NCBI GenBank assembly: GCA_009792885.1
Contig: WMCF01000057.1
Span: 310,001 to 374,000, forward strand
From: Eremophila alpestris peregrina
Lineage: Eukaryota; Chordata; Aves; Passeriformes; Alaudidae
Direction of reading: 5' to 3'
DNA length: 64,000 nucleotides
The translations under genes were made by a program, and so were the position numbers. Below are positions 23,446 to 34,300 of the stretch, one piece after another (the stretch's first letter is position 1; each line of letters opens with the position of its first letter). A model generated the notes under the pieces. The model searched no databases, was not told the origin of the DNA, and saw only the letters and a program-made list of their open reading frames with translations.

Positions 23446-24735
23446 GCGGCGAGGGGCCGCGGAGGCCCGGAAGGCCCGAGCCCGGCGGCACCGGACCGGG
23501 CCCGGCTTGTTTCGCCCGTCCCCTCGGTGCAGGGGAAGGGGCGGCCGAAAGCGGAGCCCTGCACGCATCTTCCACCCACCGGCAGCCGGGGAGAGCCCCT
23601 GTGCCCGACAGGGCTGAGCCGGGGGTGTTACCGGCCGTGCTGCGGGACAGGGCAGCATCCAGCACCCGGGCCGTGAGGGGGACACGTCCGAGCACCTGCC
23701 CGGAGCTTGCAAGGAAAGAAAGAGAGAAAGAAACAAGAAGAAGCATTTTTGAAACGAGATCTTCCCTCTACTCCGGGTCGCTTTCCCTGGCCCGGGTGCT
23801 GGGATGTGGGCAGTGCAGAGCATGGCTTGGCACCGCGGGGTGAGCTCAGCCCGGCCTCCAATGCCGGCACCGGGCTCTGGACAGGGCCAGGACATGGCCA
23901 GGAAGGTTCTCCAGAGCGCAGGCAGCTGAACGAGGTTCATCCTGTGGGTGACGGAGGGATCCCTTTCCGCCAGAACAGCGCTGCTGTGCTGGCCCATCCC
24001 TCGCTCCCCTGCGCAGCCGTTTGCCTGTCTCCAGCACGGATTTCCCCCTCATCGCCTTCGCACACCAGACTCGGACAAAGCGGCTGGACAGGAGCCGAGA
24101 TTGGCGGTTCTGCTGGACAGCCCGTGGCTCCCTGGCCGCTGCAGCCGGGCTCCGAGTGCTGCCCTGCACAGGGCTCTCCTCGGCACCAGCATTGTGGCTC
24201 TCACTCACAGCCACAGCCAGGTGTGGGGTTGCTGCTGAGGGCTGAGCAGCCCCCGGTCCTTGCCAGCACAGCGGCCATCCACGGCTGCCTTGCCCCATTC
24301 CCAACCCAACCGTCAGCTTTACAATCCCCTCGCCGGTGTTGTGAAACACCATCCGGAGGGGAGGGCTCTGGCGGCCAGGCAGGGCAAAGGTCTCAGTGCC
24401 GCGGTGCTGCCGGCCCGGTGCTGCTCGGGGCAGGTTCCACCCCGGCATGCGGCTGCCAGCCTGGCTGGGGGCTCGGCCCCTGCCTGCCGGGGGTGGGACC
24501 AGCCTCCTGCAGGAGCCTCGCTGCCTCCACGGCTGGTGCGGGCAGGGGGGAGCTGCAGGGGGAGCTCAGACCCGCTTTCCTTCCAGTTCCATTTGAAACC
24601 TCTTGAAAGACGTCACCCTCATAGACTAGCGAGGCTCGGCCTGCCCGCACTCACCCTCAGTGTGCCCGTGCAGTCAGAGCTGTCTATTTTTGTAGTTCAA
24701 TATTTATATACTCTATTAAAATGCTTTATGAGATT
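23446..24735 (+). other. CCDC92B: CCDC92B 3' UTR with ATTAAA signal
   Basis: Non-coding sequence after the stop. An ATTAAA variant polyadenylation signal lies at 24715-24720 in an AT-rich context. This is the nearest plausible transcript end. Canonical AATAAA motifs further right (near 28585 and 28816-28821) could serve longer transcripts. Confidence 0.45.
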
Positions 24736-25379
24736 CACAGCAGCAGTCACCAAGCCAGCTCTTTGGTAAAAACGAACCCCAAAGCATATGAGCTGCACTA
24801 GCAGGGCAGAAATTAGCCACTGTTACCTTTCCTTTGGCTCTTATGTGACTAGTCAGGCTTTGGAGGGCAAGACCCCTCTTGCTCTCGCAGGGCACCCCTG
24901 GGGGCTGGGACTCCCCAGCTGCTCCCATGGTCCCTGACACACCGCTGGGTTTGGGAAAGAGCCCAGCAAAGCCACGCTGGGCAGGGCTCAGACTGACCCC
25001 CTCACAGGCAGCAGCCTGGCTCGAGGCCGGGCCGAGGTGTGCAGCTCCAGGGGCATGAAAGCTCTAGTGGGAAATACCCCGAGGTATCTGGAGCTGCTGC
25101 CTCGGGAGCACAGGGCCCCCAGGAGCCCCCAGCTGTCCTCTGAGGCTGTCACAGCCGTGGGAGGCTGCAGGGAGCCCCGGCAGGGTGCTCACAGGCCATG
25201 CCTGCAGAGCCCAGGCAGGGTGGGCAGGTGCAGGGCAGCACGGGGGGCTCTGGGAGTGCCCTGCTTGGCTCTGAGCACCAGCAGCATGAGGGAGAAAAGG
25301 CCTGGGCTCCCCGGCAAGGCTGCAGAATGCTCCCCTCTGCACAGTGATGCAGGCAGGCTCTGCCAGGCACAGCTCAGGG

Positions 25380-25474
25380 TGAGCTGGGTGAGCTGGCTGT
25401 GCTGGGGTGAGCTGGGTGTGCTGGAGTGATTTGGGTGTGCTGGGGTGAGCTGGGTGTGCTGGGTGTGCTGGGGC
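25380..25474. repeat. GAGCTGGGTGTGCTGGGGT-type tandem repeat
   Basis: Imperfect copies of a 9-19 base unit built from gagctgggtg and tgctggggt. Non-coding; the reverse strand reads as Pro/Ala/His repeats. Confidence 0.8.
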
Positions 25475-26265
25475 TCTGCTGTCACCCACGCACGGGGGCG
25501 GTGAGGGGAGGTTTGTCCGGTGTTGCCGGAGCAGCCCCAGGGCTCCAGCGTCACAGTTCTGGGAGTGCCGTGCCCCTGAGGCGCTCTTGGCCTCTGGAAA
25601 TCGCTGTTTCTCTCAGGTTCTGAGAGGCTCTGCTGCGAGTTTGTCTCTCCTCTGTTAGGGTGACAGAGGCAATGCCTGTCCCTGTGTGCTCAGCTGTTGC
25701 TGCAGCTGTGGTGGGCACAGCTGTTTCCCTTCCTTCCTAGACAATCCTGATAGACACAGTAGGTTGCATTTTTATTACAAACTCCTTCATGAGATCATGG
25801 TGTTTATGACTGACCCAAGCATTGAAAAGCGGACGGAGAAGTCTGATCCTTCTCCTGTGTAAATACCTTCCTAGCAATCATCATCCGTAGTGCCTAGTAT
25901 GTAAATGAAGCAACCCTGTCTGAGCTGCAGGGCCCTTTCCTCTCCACCGGTAATTAGCAGCTTGCTCAAGGAGCTGATCTCATTCCCAGCCCCCTGCCTG
26001 TCCCTCCCCGGTGCTCCTGGGGCCGCTGGGCAGGGCTGGAGCCCCGTGGCCGGGCAGGCAGAGGCGGGGTCACAAAGGGATGGAGAGCGAGCGCCCCGGT
26101 TCCCCCTTCATGCCAATGTAATGTGCTTGGGAATGAGTCGTCAGGGTGAGCCCTGCACTTTTCCTTAGGCACATTTGCCTTGGAGCAGGAAGGATCAGCT
26201 CCTGCGTGCTGTACCTGCTTCAGTCACTGCTGCTTTTCTTGGGGGGGAGGGAAGCTCTAGAGATA

Positions 26266-26300
26266 CTATATATACACTTATATATATATATATATACACC
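26266..26300. repeat. (TA)n microsatellite
   Basis: Short runs of alternating TA with few interruptions in AT-rich DNA. Likely polymorphic. Confidence 0.85.
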
Positions 26301-29004
26301 TGCACTTGTTTTGAAGGGAAAACACTGTATGATTGTAATAGAAATAATGTTGAGATAAATTATTTTAATCTTTGTATTTATATAAAATGATCAAAGAGAT
26401 CAAAATGATAAAAAAAAATTCAAAAAGACAGTATTCCTATTTTTTACTGAGAAGGCTGCTGGAGCCACCGGGAGTGTGAGAGCCACTGGGGCCCAGGCAG
26501 GGCCTGCCCTCCCCTCCTGGAGGCTCTCACAGACTCCTCCATCGCACTGTGAGCCAGCCCTCAGCCTGTGGGGTCTAACAGGGATCTGTAGGTGCACTCA
26601 GCCCGTGCCCTGCACTCCTCAGGAGTCCAAAGGGCACTCACAGCTCCCGCCTGCCTGAGAGCACAGCCTGGGGAGTGCAACCCCAGCACCAGCGTGCTCA
26701 GGATGGGCGGGCAGTGTTTGATGTTGGCTTGTGAAGTTTAATGATTAGACTGGCACTGGAAGCATAGCAATAACGCTCGGTTGTTAAACCACGTCTTGTG
26801 TGTGTAAAACCTCCACGTGTGAGAGCTGTCTGCAGCCAGGCTCCTTCCTCTGCACCCCCTTGTGCTCTGCAGCTCTGCAGAGGCTTATGGATTTGATCTG
26901 TTTGGTGTGCTATTATCTCTTTTCCTTATTATATTTTTTTTCCTAATGCTATCTAGAAAGCGATGTCTCAAATGCACCTTGCAGCAGTGTGAGGTGAGCA
27001 GTGGAAGGGGGAAGATGCACCCGTGGCAGAGCCAGTCCTGGCAGTGGGGTGCACACTCCCCTGGATTACTTTAACTGGGGGCAGATTAGTCAGGAAGTTC
27101 TCCTTCTTGACCCTGTTAACTAAAAAGCCATATTTTCTGAATGTGTTTGCTGGGGCTGATCTGAGCACTCCCAGCCGTGTCCTCCCCATCCCCACCAGGC
27201 TCCCAGCCTTCCCCCTGCTGCGTGGCTCTGTGCTGAGACAGTCTGAATGGGGCCAGGCCCTGCTGGCTTCCCAGGGCAAAGCTTGCTGTGAATCACACTC
27301 ACAGGCCCAGCTGATGGGTGCTCTGGAGGCACTGAGGGGTGCTCTTTCCTGGGTGCCCAGGAGAGACAACCTGGGCAGTAGCACAGCAAGGAACATCCTG
27401 CCTGAAGTGGCTGGAGCCAGCAGTGTGAAGGGACTGCTCTGCTTTTCCCAAGTTCTCCCCAAGCTCTCCACACTAGGAAGGTAAATCAGCAGCACAAGGG
27501 ACTTTCATTTCTGGGGGTAAGGTGAAATTTCAGAGTCCTTGTGTACAGCCTTGTGAACTGGCTCCTGCTGCCCCAAGGAAGCCACAGCATCCTGCCTTTT
27601 TCCTAGAACACAGCCCTCCCATCCCAGCAGCCCTGATGAGCCAGCCTCGCTGTAGTGACGCCTGTGCACGCCTGTTCTTGTCACCCTCTTGCTCTGGCTG
27701 CCAAGTCCTACAGGGAATGCAACAGGACGGGGGAGAACTCCCTTACGCCTCTGGGCTGCCTCATGCATCTGAGCTGTGTGGGTAAGATCAGCAGTGCCAG
27801 GGCTGGGGGAGCAGGAGGAGCTCAGGATCCATGAGCACAATGGCTGTGGGGAAGCCTGTTAAAGCACAAGGATCAAAGCACCGTGTCCCCTCAGAGCTGC
27901 CCTTGGCTCCCCCATTTCTGCCTCTGTGTCCTCCCTGCCAGCTCTGGCCCTGCAGGGACTGTCCCAGCCCCATGAAGGGATGGTGCCTCTGGGCAGGACA
28001 CGGAGGGTGACCCTCGGTGCTGCCACCACACCCGATCCCTTCATCTCCCCTCCTCTCCTCGCAGCTTTGGGCAGGACCAGGGGAGTGAAGCTGCCGGTGT
28101 GTGAGAGGTGCACCCAACCCACACCCAAACGGTGCCTGGTCCTCCCTGGCCAGGGTGTGGTTATGCCTCCTGGCTCTTCCCGATAGATTTCAGTCATCTC
28201 GCAGCTTCCAAGAAAGCTCCCCTTTCCTGTTGTTGCAATTACGGCAGGAATTAGACTATCAGGCCCTGGGAATGGCCCAAATCTTTGCGTGTCTGAGGCA
28301 GCAGACCCTCTCTGCCCGGGGGCTGTGGGTACAGCACTGAGCTGCAGCCCCTGGGCGCTGCAGGGACGAGCACTGGCCGCATGTTTCAAGGTCACTGTCA
28401 CCTCGGTGGGGTGGGGACATCACCTCTGCCTGGCCAGAGCTGTGCTGGGACCCCTCAGAGGGCTCTGGCAGAGGGATGAGGAGGGCAGCACTTCTGGTCT
28501 CAGCTCCCCTGGGTCCCAGAGCAGCTGTGGTTTCGTTGGAGCAAAAACATTGTCCTTGGCTGAGTTTGTGAAGCTCAGAGAGAACAATAAATGCCTGTGC
28601 CTCGTGCTGGGAGCGCCGCAGAGGGACAGATGCCAAAGGTTTGACACTGCTCTGCTTCATTTGAATGTTCATTTTGCTACATGTCACCATTATTTGCCAG
28701 GATGATATTCATGTTGACTTTGCTTTTTAACCAAGTGCTTTTCAAAATGTGTTAACACCCAGAGACTTGAGTATGGCGCTGTACTTTAGAAGTTGTTGTA
28801 ATATGCCTTTTTCTTAATAAAGAGACTGAAATCTGCAGAGACTGGTACTGTCCTACCCCAGAATGCAAGACCAGTCCCAGGACTGGCTCCTCCCTCACTC
28901 CCCCAGAGCTCTTCCCCAGCTCTGGGGAGGGCTCAGAGTGACACCCCAGCTCTTACAGGGGGCCTGCAGGTAGATGGGGGGATCATTCTCGGGATCTGGA
29001 ATGC

Positions 29005-29160
29005 CAGGACAAGGGGGAATGGCTTCCTGCTGCCAGAGGGCAGGGCTGGGTGGGATATTGGGAAGATTCTTCCCTGTGAAGGCGGGGAGGGCCTGGCACA
29101 GGCTGCCCAGAGAAGCTGTGGCTGCCCTGTTCTTAGAAGAGTTCAAGGCCAGATTGGACA
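29005..29160 (+). mobile_element. CR1-type LINE fragment, abruptly ended
   Basis: Reads ggacaagggggaatggcttc, then tgctgccagagggcagggct, gggatattgggaagattctt and ctggcacaggctgcccagag, ending gttcaaggccagattggaca. This is standard avian CR1 3' wording. The usual continuation (GGGCTTGGAGCAACCTGG and the terminal repeat) is missing, and the sequence switches to LTR-like DNA, suggesting a later insertion or a deletion. Confidence 0.8.
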
Positions 29161-29710
29161 GTGACCCAGAGAAACGGGAAATGAATTCTCCAATCAGTTT
29201 GTTTGGTTAGAAAGTAGACGTTATTCAGTGCTGGGTACATGGGGGTACATTGTTCCTCCCAACATGTATGGCAATTATCAAAAGTTCTAACAATTTATAC
29301 ATTTTAGCAAACAAAGGAATTAGTGTTCATTGGCTACAAGTTACATAGTTCTCTTAGTAATTAGTATTCTTTGCTGGTTAATGATTCTCCACTTCCCATG
29401 CTGATTAGTCTTTCTCTTCGTTTGGGTAGGTCGGTTTCTAGCAACAGTGGTCTGTGGCCACAGACCCCCCCCACCAGAATTACCTTTTACCCATTTGGAG
29501 CTGATTTCAGTGCAATCACTGAGTTTGTTTTATTAGTTATTCCTTATCTTGGGAGTCCTGCTAAATGTCCTCGTGGCCCATAAATTCTGCACTCTTTGTC
29601 CATTATTAATGATAACATCCTTTCTCTCAAGCTGTCTTAACCTCCTCCCCCAGGTCTTAGATCACTGAATCATGTCAAGCCCTAAACTTTGTTTTTCTAA
29701 CACATGGACA
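29161..29710 (-). mobile_element. Solo-LTR-like endogenous retroviral remnant
   Basis: An AT-richer block of about 550 bases that differs sharply from its surroundings. In the minus orientation it reads like an avian ERV LTR: a start near TGTTAGAAAAACAAAG, a gtataaattg TATA-like box and a GTACCCAGCACTGAATAA segment close to the end. I see no gag, pol or env coding sequence, so this is a non-coding relic. Exact ends and target duplications were not resolved. Family name is not assigned. Confidence 0.5.
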
Positions 29711-29827
29711 TCACTTACAGCTTCCTTGTTAGCTGCTGTTTCATGGATTAAATAACCCTTCTTGTTGATTAGGCTTGAAATTACAAAGATCAAACATTAA
29801 AGAACATCCTTTCTTAAGAAAGATTGT

Positions 29828-29945
29828 TTGGTTTGCATTTTTATTTTGTTTGGGGTTTTCTGTTGGTTGTTTTTTATTGTTGTTGTTTTGGGTTTGGTTG
29901 TTTGGGGGGGGCGTGTTTTGGGTTTGTTTGGGTTTTTTTAACCTA
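29828..29945. repeat. G/T-rich low-complexity tract
   Basis: A strand-asymmetric run of T and G clusters (TTTGGGGTTTTC, TTGTTGTTGTTTTGGG, an eight-G run). The plus strand has several G-runs that could form a quadruplex. Open frames across it are low-complexity Phe/Gly/Leu/Val peptides and are not genes. Confidence 0.75.
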
Positions 29946-30159
29946 TCACCAACCATTATTTGTTACAAAGATTTTCCCAACATTTTCATTTCCCCCAGGG
30001 CTGCACACTCCCGTTTAAAGCACTATAACCTGCCAAGGGGGCTTGGGACAGCCTGCGCTGAGGGAGAGAACTCCCGGCGGGGAGGGGAACCGGGCGGTCC
30101 CTTCCGACCCAAACCCTGCCAGGCTCTCCTGTGCTCCCCGAACCCCCGGCCCTCAGTGC

Positions 30160-30239
30160 GGGGCAGCCCTGGAGCCCCTGTCTGTGTCCCGCACTGTGAG
30201 GGACCCTCAGCTCTGTCCTGTCCCGTACTGTGAGGGGCC
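30160..30239. repeat. Tandem repeat running into the assembly gap
   Basis: At least two copies of a unit containing gtcccgcactgtgagggacc / gtcccgtactgtgaggggcc with ctcagctctgtcct between them, cut off by the N run. The missing sequence is probably more of this repeat. Confidence 0.6.
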
Positions 30240-30975
30240 NNNNNNNNNNNNNNNNNNNNNNNNNNNNNNNNNNNNNNNNNNNNNNNNNNNNNNNNNNNNN
30301 NNNNNNNNNNNNNNNNNNNNNNNNNNNNNNNNNNNNNNNNNNNNNNNNNNNNNNNNNNNNNNNNNNNNNNNNNNNNNNNNNNNNNNNNNNNNNNNNNNNN
30401 NNNNNNNNNNNNNNNNNNNNNNNNNNNNNNNNNNNNNNNNNNNNNNNNNNNNNNNNNNNNNNNNNNNNNNNNNNNNNNNNNNNNNNNNNNNNNNNNNNNN
30501 NNNNNNNNNNNNNNNNNNNNNNNNNNNNNNNNNNNNNNNNNNNNNNNNNNNNNNNNNNNNNNNNNNNNNNNNNNNNNNNNNNNNNNNNNNNNNNNNNNNN
30601 NNNNNNNNNNNNNNNNNNNNNNNNNNNNNNNNNNNNNNNNNNNNNNNNNNNNNNNNNNNNNNNNNNNNNNNNNNNNNNNNNNNNNNNNNNNNNNNNNNNN
30701 NNNNNNNNNNNNNNNNNNNNNNNNNNNNNNNNNNNNNNNNNNNNNNNNNNNNNNNNNNNNNNNNNNNNNNNNNNNNNNNNNNNNNNNNNNNNNNNNNNNN
30801 NNNNNNNNNNNNNNNNNNNNNNNNNNNNNNNNNNNNNNNNNNNNNNNNNNNNNNNNNNNNNNNNNNNNNNNNNNNNNNNNNNNNNNNNNNNNNNNNNNNN
30901 NNNNNNNNNNNNNNNNNNNNNNNNNNNNNNNNNNNNNNNNNNNNNNNNNNNNNNNNNNNNNNNNNNNNNNNNNNN
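30240..30975. other. Assembly gap (736 N)
   Basis: A run of N just upstream of CLUH exon 1. It begins in a tandem repeat and ends in CpG-island sequence, so part of the CLUH promoter is missing. Any open frame crossing it is meaningless. Confidence 0.99.
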
Positions 30976-31211
30976 CCCCCGCTGCCCCCGGCGCCGCACG
31001 GTGCCCTTGCGGTGGCCTTTCCGGGGGTTCGGGGGGATCTCCCCGGGCCGTGCCGCGGGGCTGTGCGGGGCTGTGCGGGCCGGGCCCGGCCGCGGGCGCG
31101 GCCCCTTTAAGGCGCAGCGGGCGCGCGGGGGTTGGGCCCTGGCGGGCGCCGTAGCGGCGGCGGGGCCGCACCACGTGGGGCGGGCGGACGGCGCTGTCCT
31201 TCGGCGGGCCC

Positions 31212-31326
31212 ATGGTCATCCGAGCGGGCGAGATGCCGCCGGCCGCCGTGCCGGCCGCGCAGGGCGCCGAGCAGCAGCACCCGGCTCCCCGCGCCAGCCG
31301 GCCCGCGGACACGCAGCAGCGCCCCG
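31212..31326 (+). CDS. CLUH: CLUH exon 1 (long N-terminus)
   Basis: ATG follows GGGCCC and is followed by G (+4). The exon reads [19 protein letters not shown] and ends QQRP plus one base before a consensus donor (G|GTAAGG). It is Ala/Pro/Gln-rich and likely disordered. Phase 1 fits exon 2 exactly (Glu codon completed). The following intron is 10.7 kb, by far the longest of the gene. Confidence 0.85.
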
Positions 31327-34300
31327 GTAAGGAGCGGGGCCGGGGCCTGCGGCGCCGGGGATGCCCGTCCCGAGGATGCCCGTCCCGGCGGTGCGGACCC
31401 CACCGCTGCCTCTCCGGCGCCGGGGCTCTCGGAGCCCGCCGGAAAGGTCACGGGGCTCTGCGGGGCCGGGGCCGCGGTGGGGACCCGGGGCGGTCCCGGC
31501 GGCTCGGGCGGCTCGTCGCACCCGGGGACAGCCCGGTGGAGCGGCCCGGGCGCGCCCCGCCGCGGGGCCGTGCTCCTGCAGCCCGGGGGGCTCCGTTCCT
31601 GCGGGGGAGTCGTGCCGGGGCCCGGCACCCTCGCCCCGCCTCGGCAAGGCTCCTCGCAGCCCCCAGGCTGCGCTGGCTGCCGAGGCCGGAGGCCGCAGCG
31701 GGGCAGGGCCGCGCGATTTCGGGTGCCCTCCCGGTCGGCGGCGGGGCCGGGCCGGGGCCGGGGCCCGGGGGAGCCGCGGGGTCAGGCGGAGCCCCGGGCC
31801 TGGGCGGGCCCGTCCCGGCGGAGCGGGAGCCCCGGGCCCGCTGAAGGTCACCTTCATGGGGCCGCTCCACCACGCGGCCGCGGGGGGGCCCGGGCCGGGA
31901 GCGGCCGTGCCCGGGGAGCGGGGCCGGTGCCGCGGGCCCGCACCGGGAGCCCGTGGGCGGCGGGCGCGCCCGGCGCGGGGTGCGGGAACCGAGCTCGTTC
32001 GGGCACCGCGTGGTGCTGCCCGCGGACGGACACGGGTGTCCCGGCGTGGTGGGCAGCAGAGGGCCGGGCCCTCCTGCAAGTTCGGGCTGCGAGCGCCACT
32101 GACATGTCAGAAAATACTCAGAGACAAGAGCTTTCCTGGAAAGGGCAGGGGCTTGTTCGACATCTCAGCTGGACATCGCAGGATTAACTAGTTACTTGCC
32201 GGGGGTTCTTGCTCTGTGTTGGAGCCTGAGTGGCTCAGGCTAAGGACAGTGTGCAGCTCCATGTCCTCACTGTTCTCAGTGCTGGCTCCCAGGCTGGCAC
32301 CGACCCTGAGATGCTTCCACCTTGCCCTGGGTTTGCTCAGTTTGCTGTTTGTATCTTCAAGAACTTAGAAGCCTGAGCGCCCATCTCAGCCCCAGCTCTT
32401 TTCTCTGATCCCTAAAGTACAAGCAAAAGGTGTAGAAGCAGCGTGGCTGGTGGCTGGCCTTCGTCCTGAGGCACGTGAGTCCCCTGAGTGACCCACACGG
32501 GGCTTCCATCCCCCGCTGGTTTTATGGTGTCGAGGTGGATTTCTGAAGTTTGTCACCCGAAGCAAAGTTCACTGGCATTTGGTAGTGGAGCAGGTTGGAT
32601 GCAGTTCAAGAGTGGGAAGCTCTTGGTAGCCTCCCCCTCTCACCCACGTGCTGGATTTTGAAGCAAACATCACACCTGCAGTGCCAGCAACTGGGTTAAA
32701 AAGTTATGCAGTGTAATCCCTGCCTCTGCAGCCACAATTGAGGGAGGATGGAAGGTGGAAAAGTCCTTAGTGTGTTTTGGCACTGCAGGATTGCTCACGT
32801 GGGGCCTGGGGAGGAGCAGAGGAAGGTCTCCTCAGGGTGCTGCTCCACGGGAGCAGGGTCAGCCTGGCCACCTTGGCATCGGCCTCACAAGCTCTGCTTC
32901 CTGGCTCTGGTGCTCCCACTGCTGTGTGTGACCTGCAGGGCACCTGTAGGCAGGCACTGGCTGTGTCTGAGGGCAGCTCTCAGTACCTGGGGCTGTGGGC
33001 AGGCTGTGAGTGGGCTCCTTGCTGCAGAAACCCACCCCGGAGCTGTGCCAGGCTCAGGTGCTGGGCTCTGTGCCAGGCAAGAGGGCTGATGGCTGCTCTC
33101 TTCCCCCAGCCTAGAAACTGTTGAGATTACTCTGTCCTTCTGAGTGCAGAAACACAAAGGAATGGACAGTTGGGGTTCCTGTAATGATTTCTGGGTGCAG
33201 TTTTGGGTTGTTACCTTTTTTGTCAGCTGGTGTGAAATCAGACAGCCACTGTGTGCAGCATTTCTTGGATTGTTTTTATTCCTACAGTCTTCAGTGCCTT
33301 AAAACCAGTTTCTCATGTACAAGTTTAGCAATGCTTCTAGCTACCATAAAATGCCTTTCAACCTTGTCTTGCCCAGATCACTTTTCTCCTAGTTCAGTCC
33401 CTCCATCCCTAAGCTCCCCAGCCACCCCTGCTTTCAGACACATCTTCTGTTAGAGCAGCAGAGAATGCAGGTGTTAATGGAAAACTGCTGTGGAGGCAAA
33501 TGTAGCTGTGCATTAGCAACAAGGTCAGAAGGCTGATTGTTAATCTGGGGATCTGCTATCGCTGTCTGTTGCCCAACCTTGGAGGTTCACTGGTGTTTTG
33601 GAAAGGACTGAATTGCTGGCACTCGGGGTTTTTAATATGCAGCTCTAACAGGCTTGGGGGGACACTCAGAGGAAAGTTGTGCAAGAGAAATCTGATCACT
33701 GCTACAAGGTTAAGAGGAGGAAAGGAGCGTGCTAACACTGCATCTGTACGGCAGGATGAGGGATGTGGACTCGAGGGGATCATGTTCAGGCAGTTCTGTC
33801 AGTGGGATAGGAGCTGAGCTCCCACTGGAAGCTCTCTGCTCTGCTCCTGGGTTTCCCAGCTGAAAAGTGGAAGTAGGTCAGGAACACGCTCTGAGATAAA
33901 TCCACCTGCAGACTCAGAACTGCCTTGTGCACAGCAAAACCAGCACCATGTTGCAGAGTCCTGTGTTTACCTTCATTGTCTGTACATGACTAAACTTGGC
34001 AGCACACCCCTCTCCTGGTGCAGCTTCCCAGCACTTGCTTTGCTCTCCTGCATTGTGCTCCATTGGCTGTGCTGGAAAGTTGTTATTTCTAGAAGCTTTA
34101 CAGGTCTGAAGTTCATGCATTTTTTTATTTGCATTTGAGCAGCAATGCCAGTCCTTGGGGCAGTGCTTGGGCAGTGTGCCAAAGATGAAAACCAGCGTGT
34201 GGTTCCTCCCGTGGTGGCAGTGGCTGTCACTTCTGGCACTAGGTCAGCTCTTTGCCATAGTAGCAAGGCTGTCTCAGGATTTGCTTTTGGTTGGCATGTT

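Larger units (their letters stand above)
24736..28990. other. Region downstream of CCDC92B (intergenic or distal 3' UTR)
   Basis: No gene recognised. It contains a CTGGGTGTG-type tandem repeat (about 25380-25474), a TA microsatellite (about 26266-26296), AT-rich DNA near 26.3-26.4 kb and an AATAAA at 28816-28821 in UTR-like sequence. A short exon-like open stretch at 25741-25862 is discussed as a finding. Confidence 0.45.
30020..32100. promoter_or_regulatory. CLUH: CpG island and promoter of CLUH
   Basis: A very GC- and CpG-rich block around CLUH exon 1, interrupted by an assembly gap. Just upstream of the start codon lies a palindromic E-box CACGTG (31172-31177) flanked by GGGCGG boxes. That is a typical arrangement for a TATA-less housekeeping promoter that USF/MYC/TFE-type bHLH factors could bind. 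Factor binding is inferred from motif only. Confidence 0.6.

Noticed and set aside
22401..23997. Long frames in other phases and on the minus strand over 22.4-24.0 kb
   Set aside because: They are shadows of the GC-rich CCDC92B last exon, whose true frame is fixed by splice phase and coiled-coil homology.
30090..30118. cggtcccttccgacccaaac resembling a CR1 3' end
   Set aside because: Only about 20 bases match with no flanking CR1 sequence; too short to call an element.
30043..31330. Long open frames crossing 30.0-31.3 kb
   Set aside because: Most of their length is the 736-N gap, so the frames are meaningless.
31107..32191. Long frames on both strands around CLUH exon 1
   Set aside because: CpG-island composition removes stop codons; only the MVIRAGEM frame has a consensus donor in the phase needed by CLUH exon 2.
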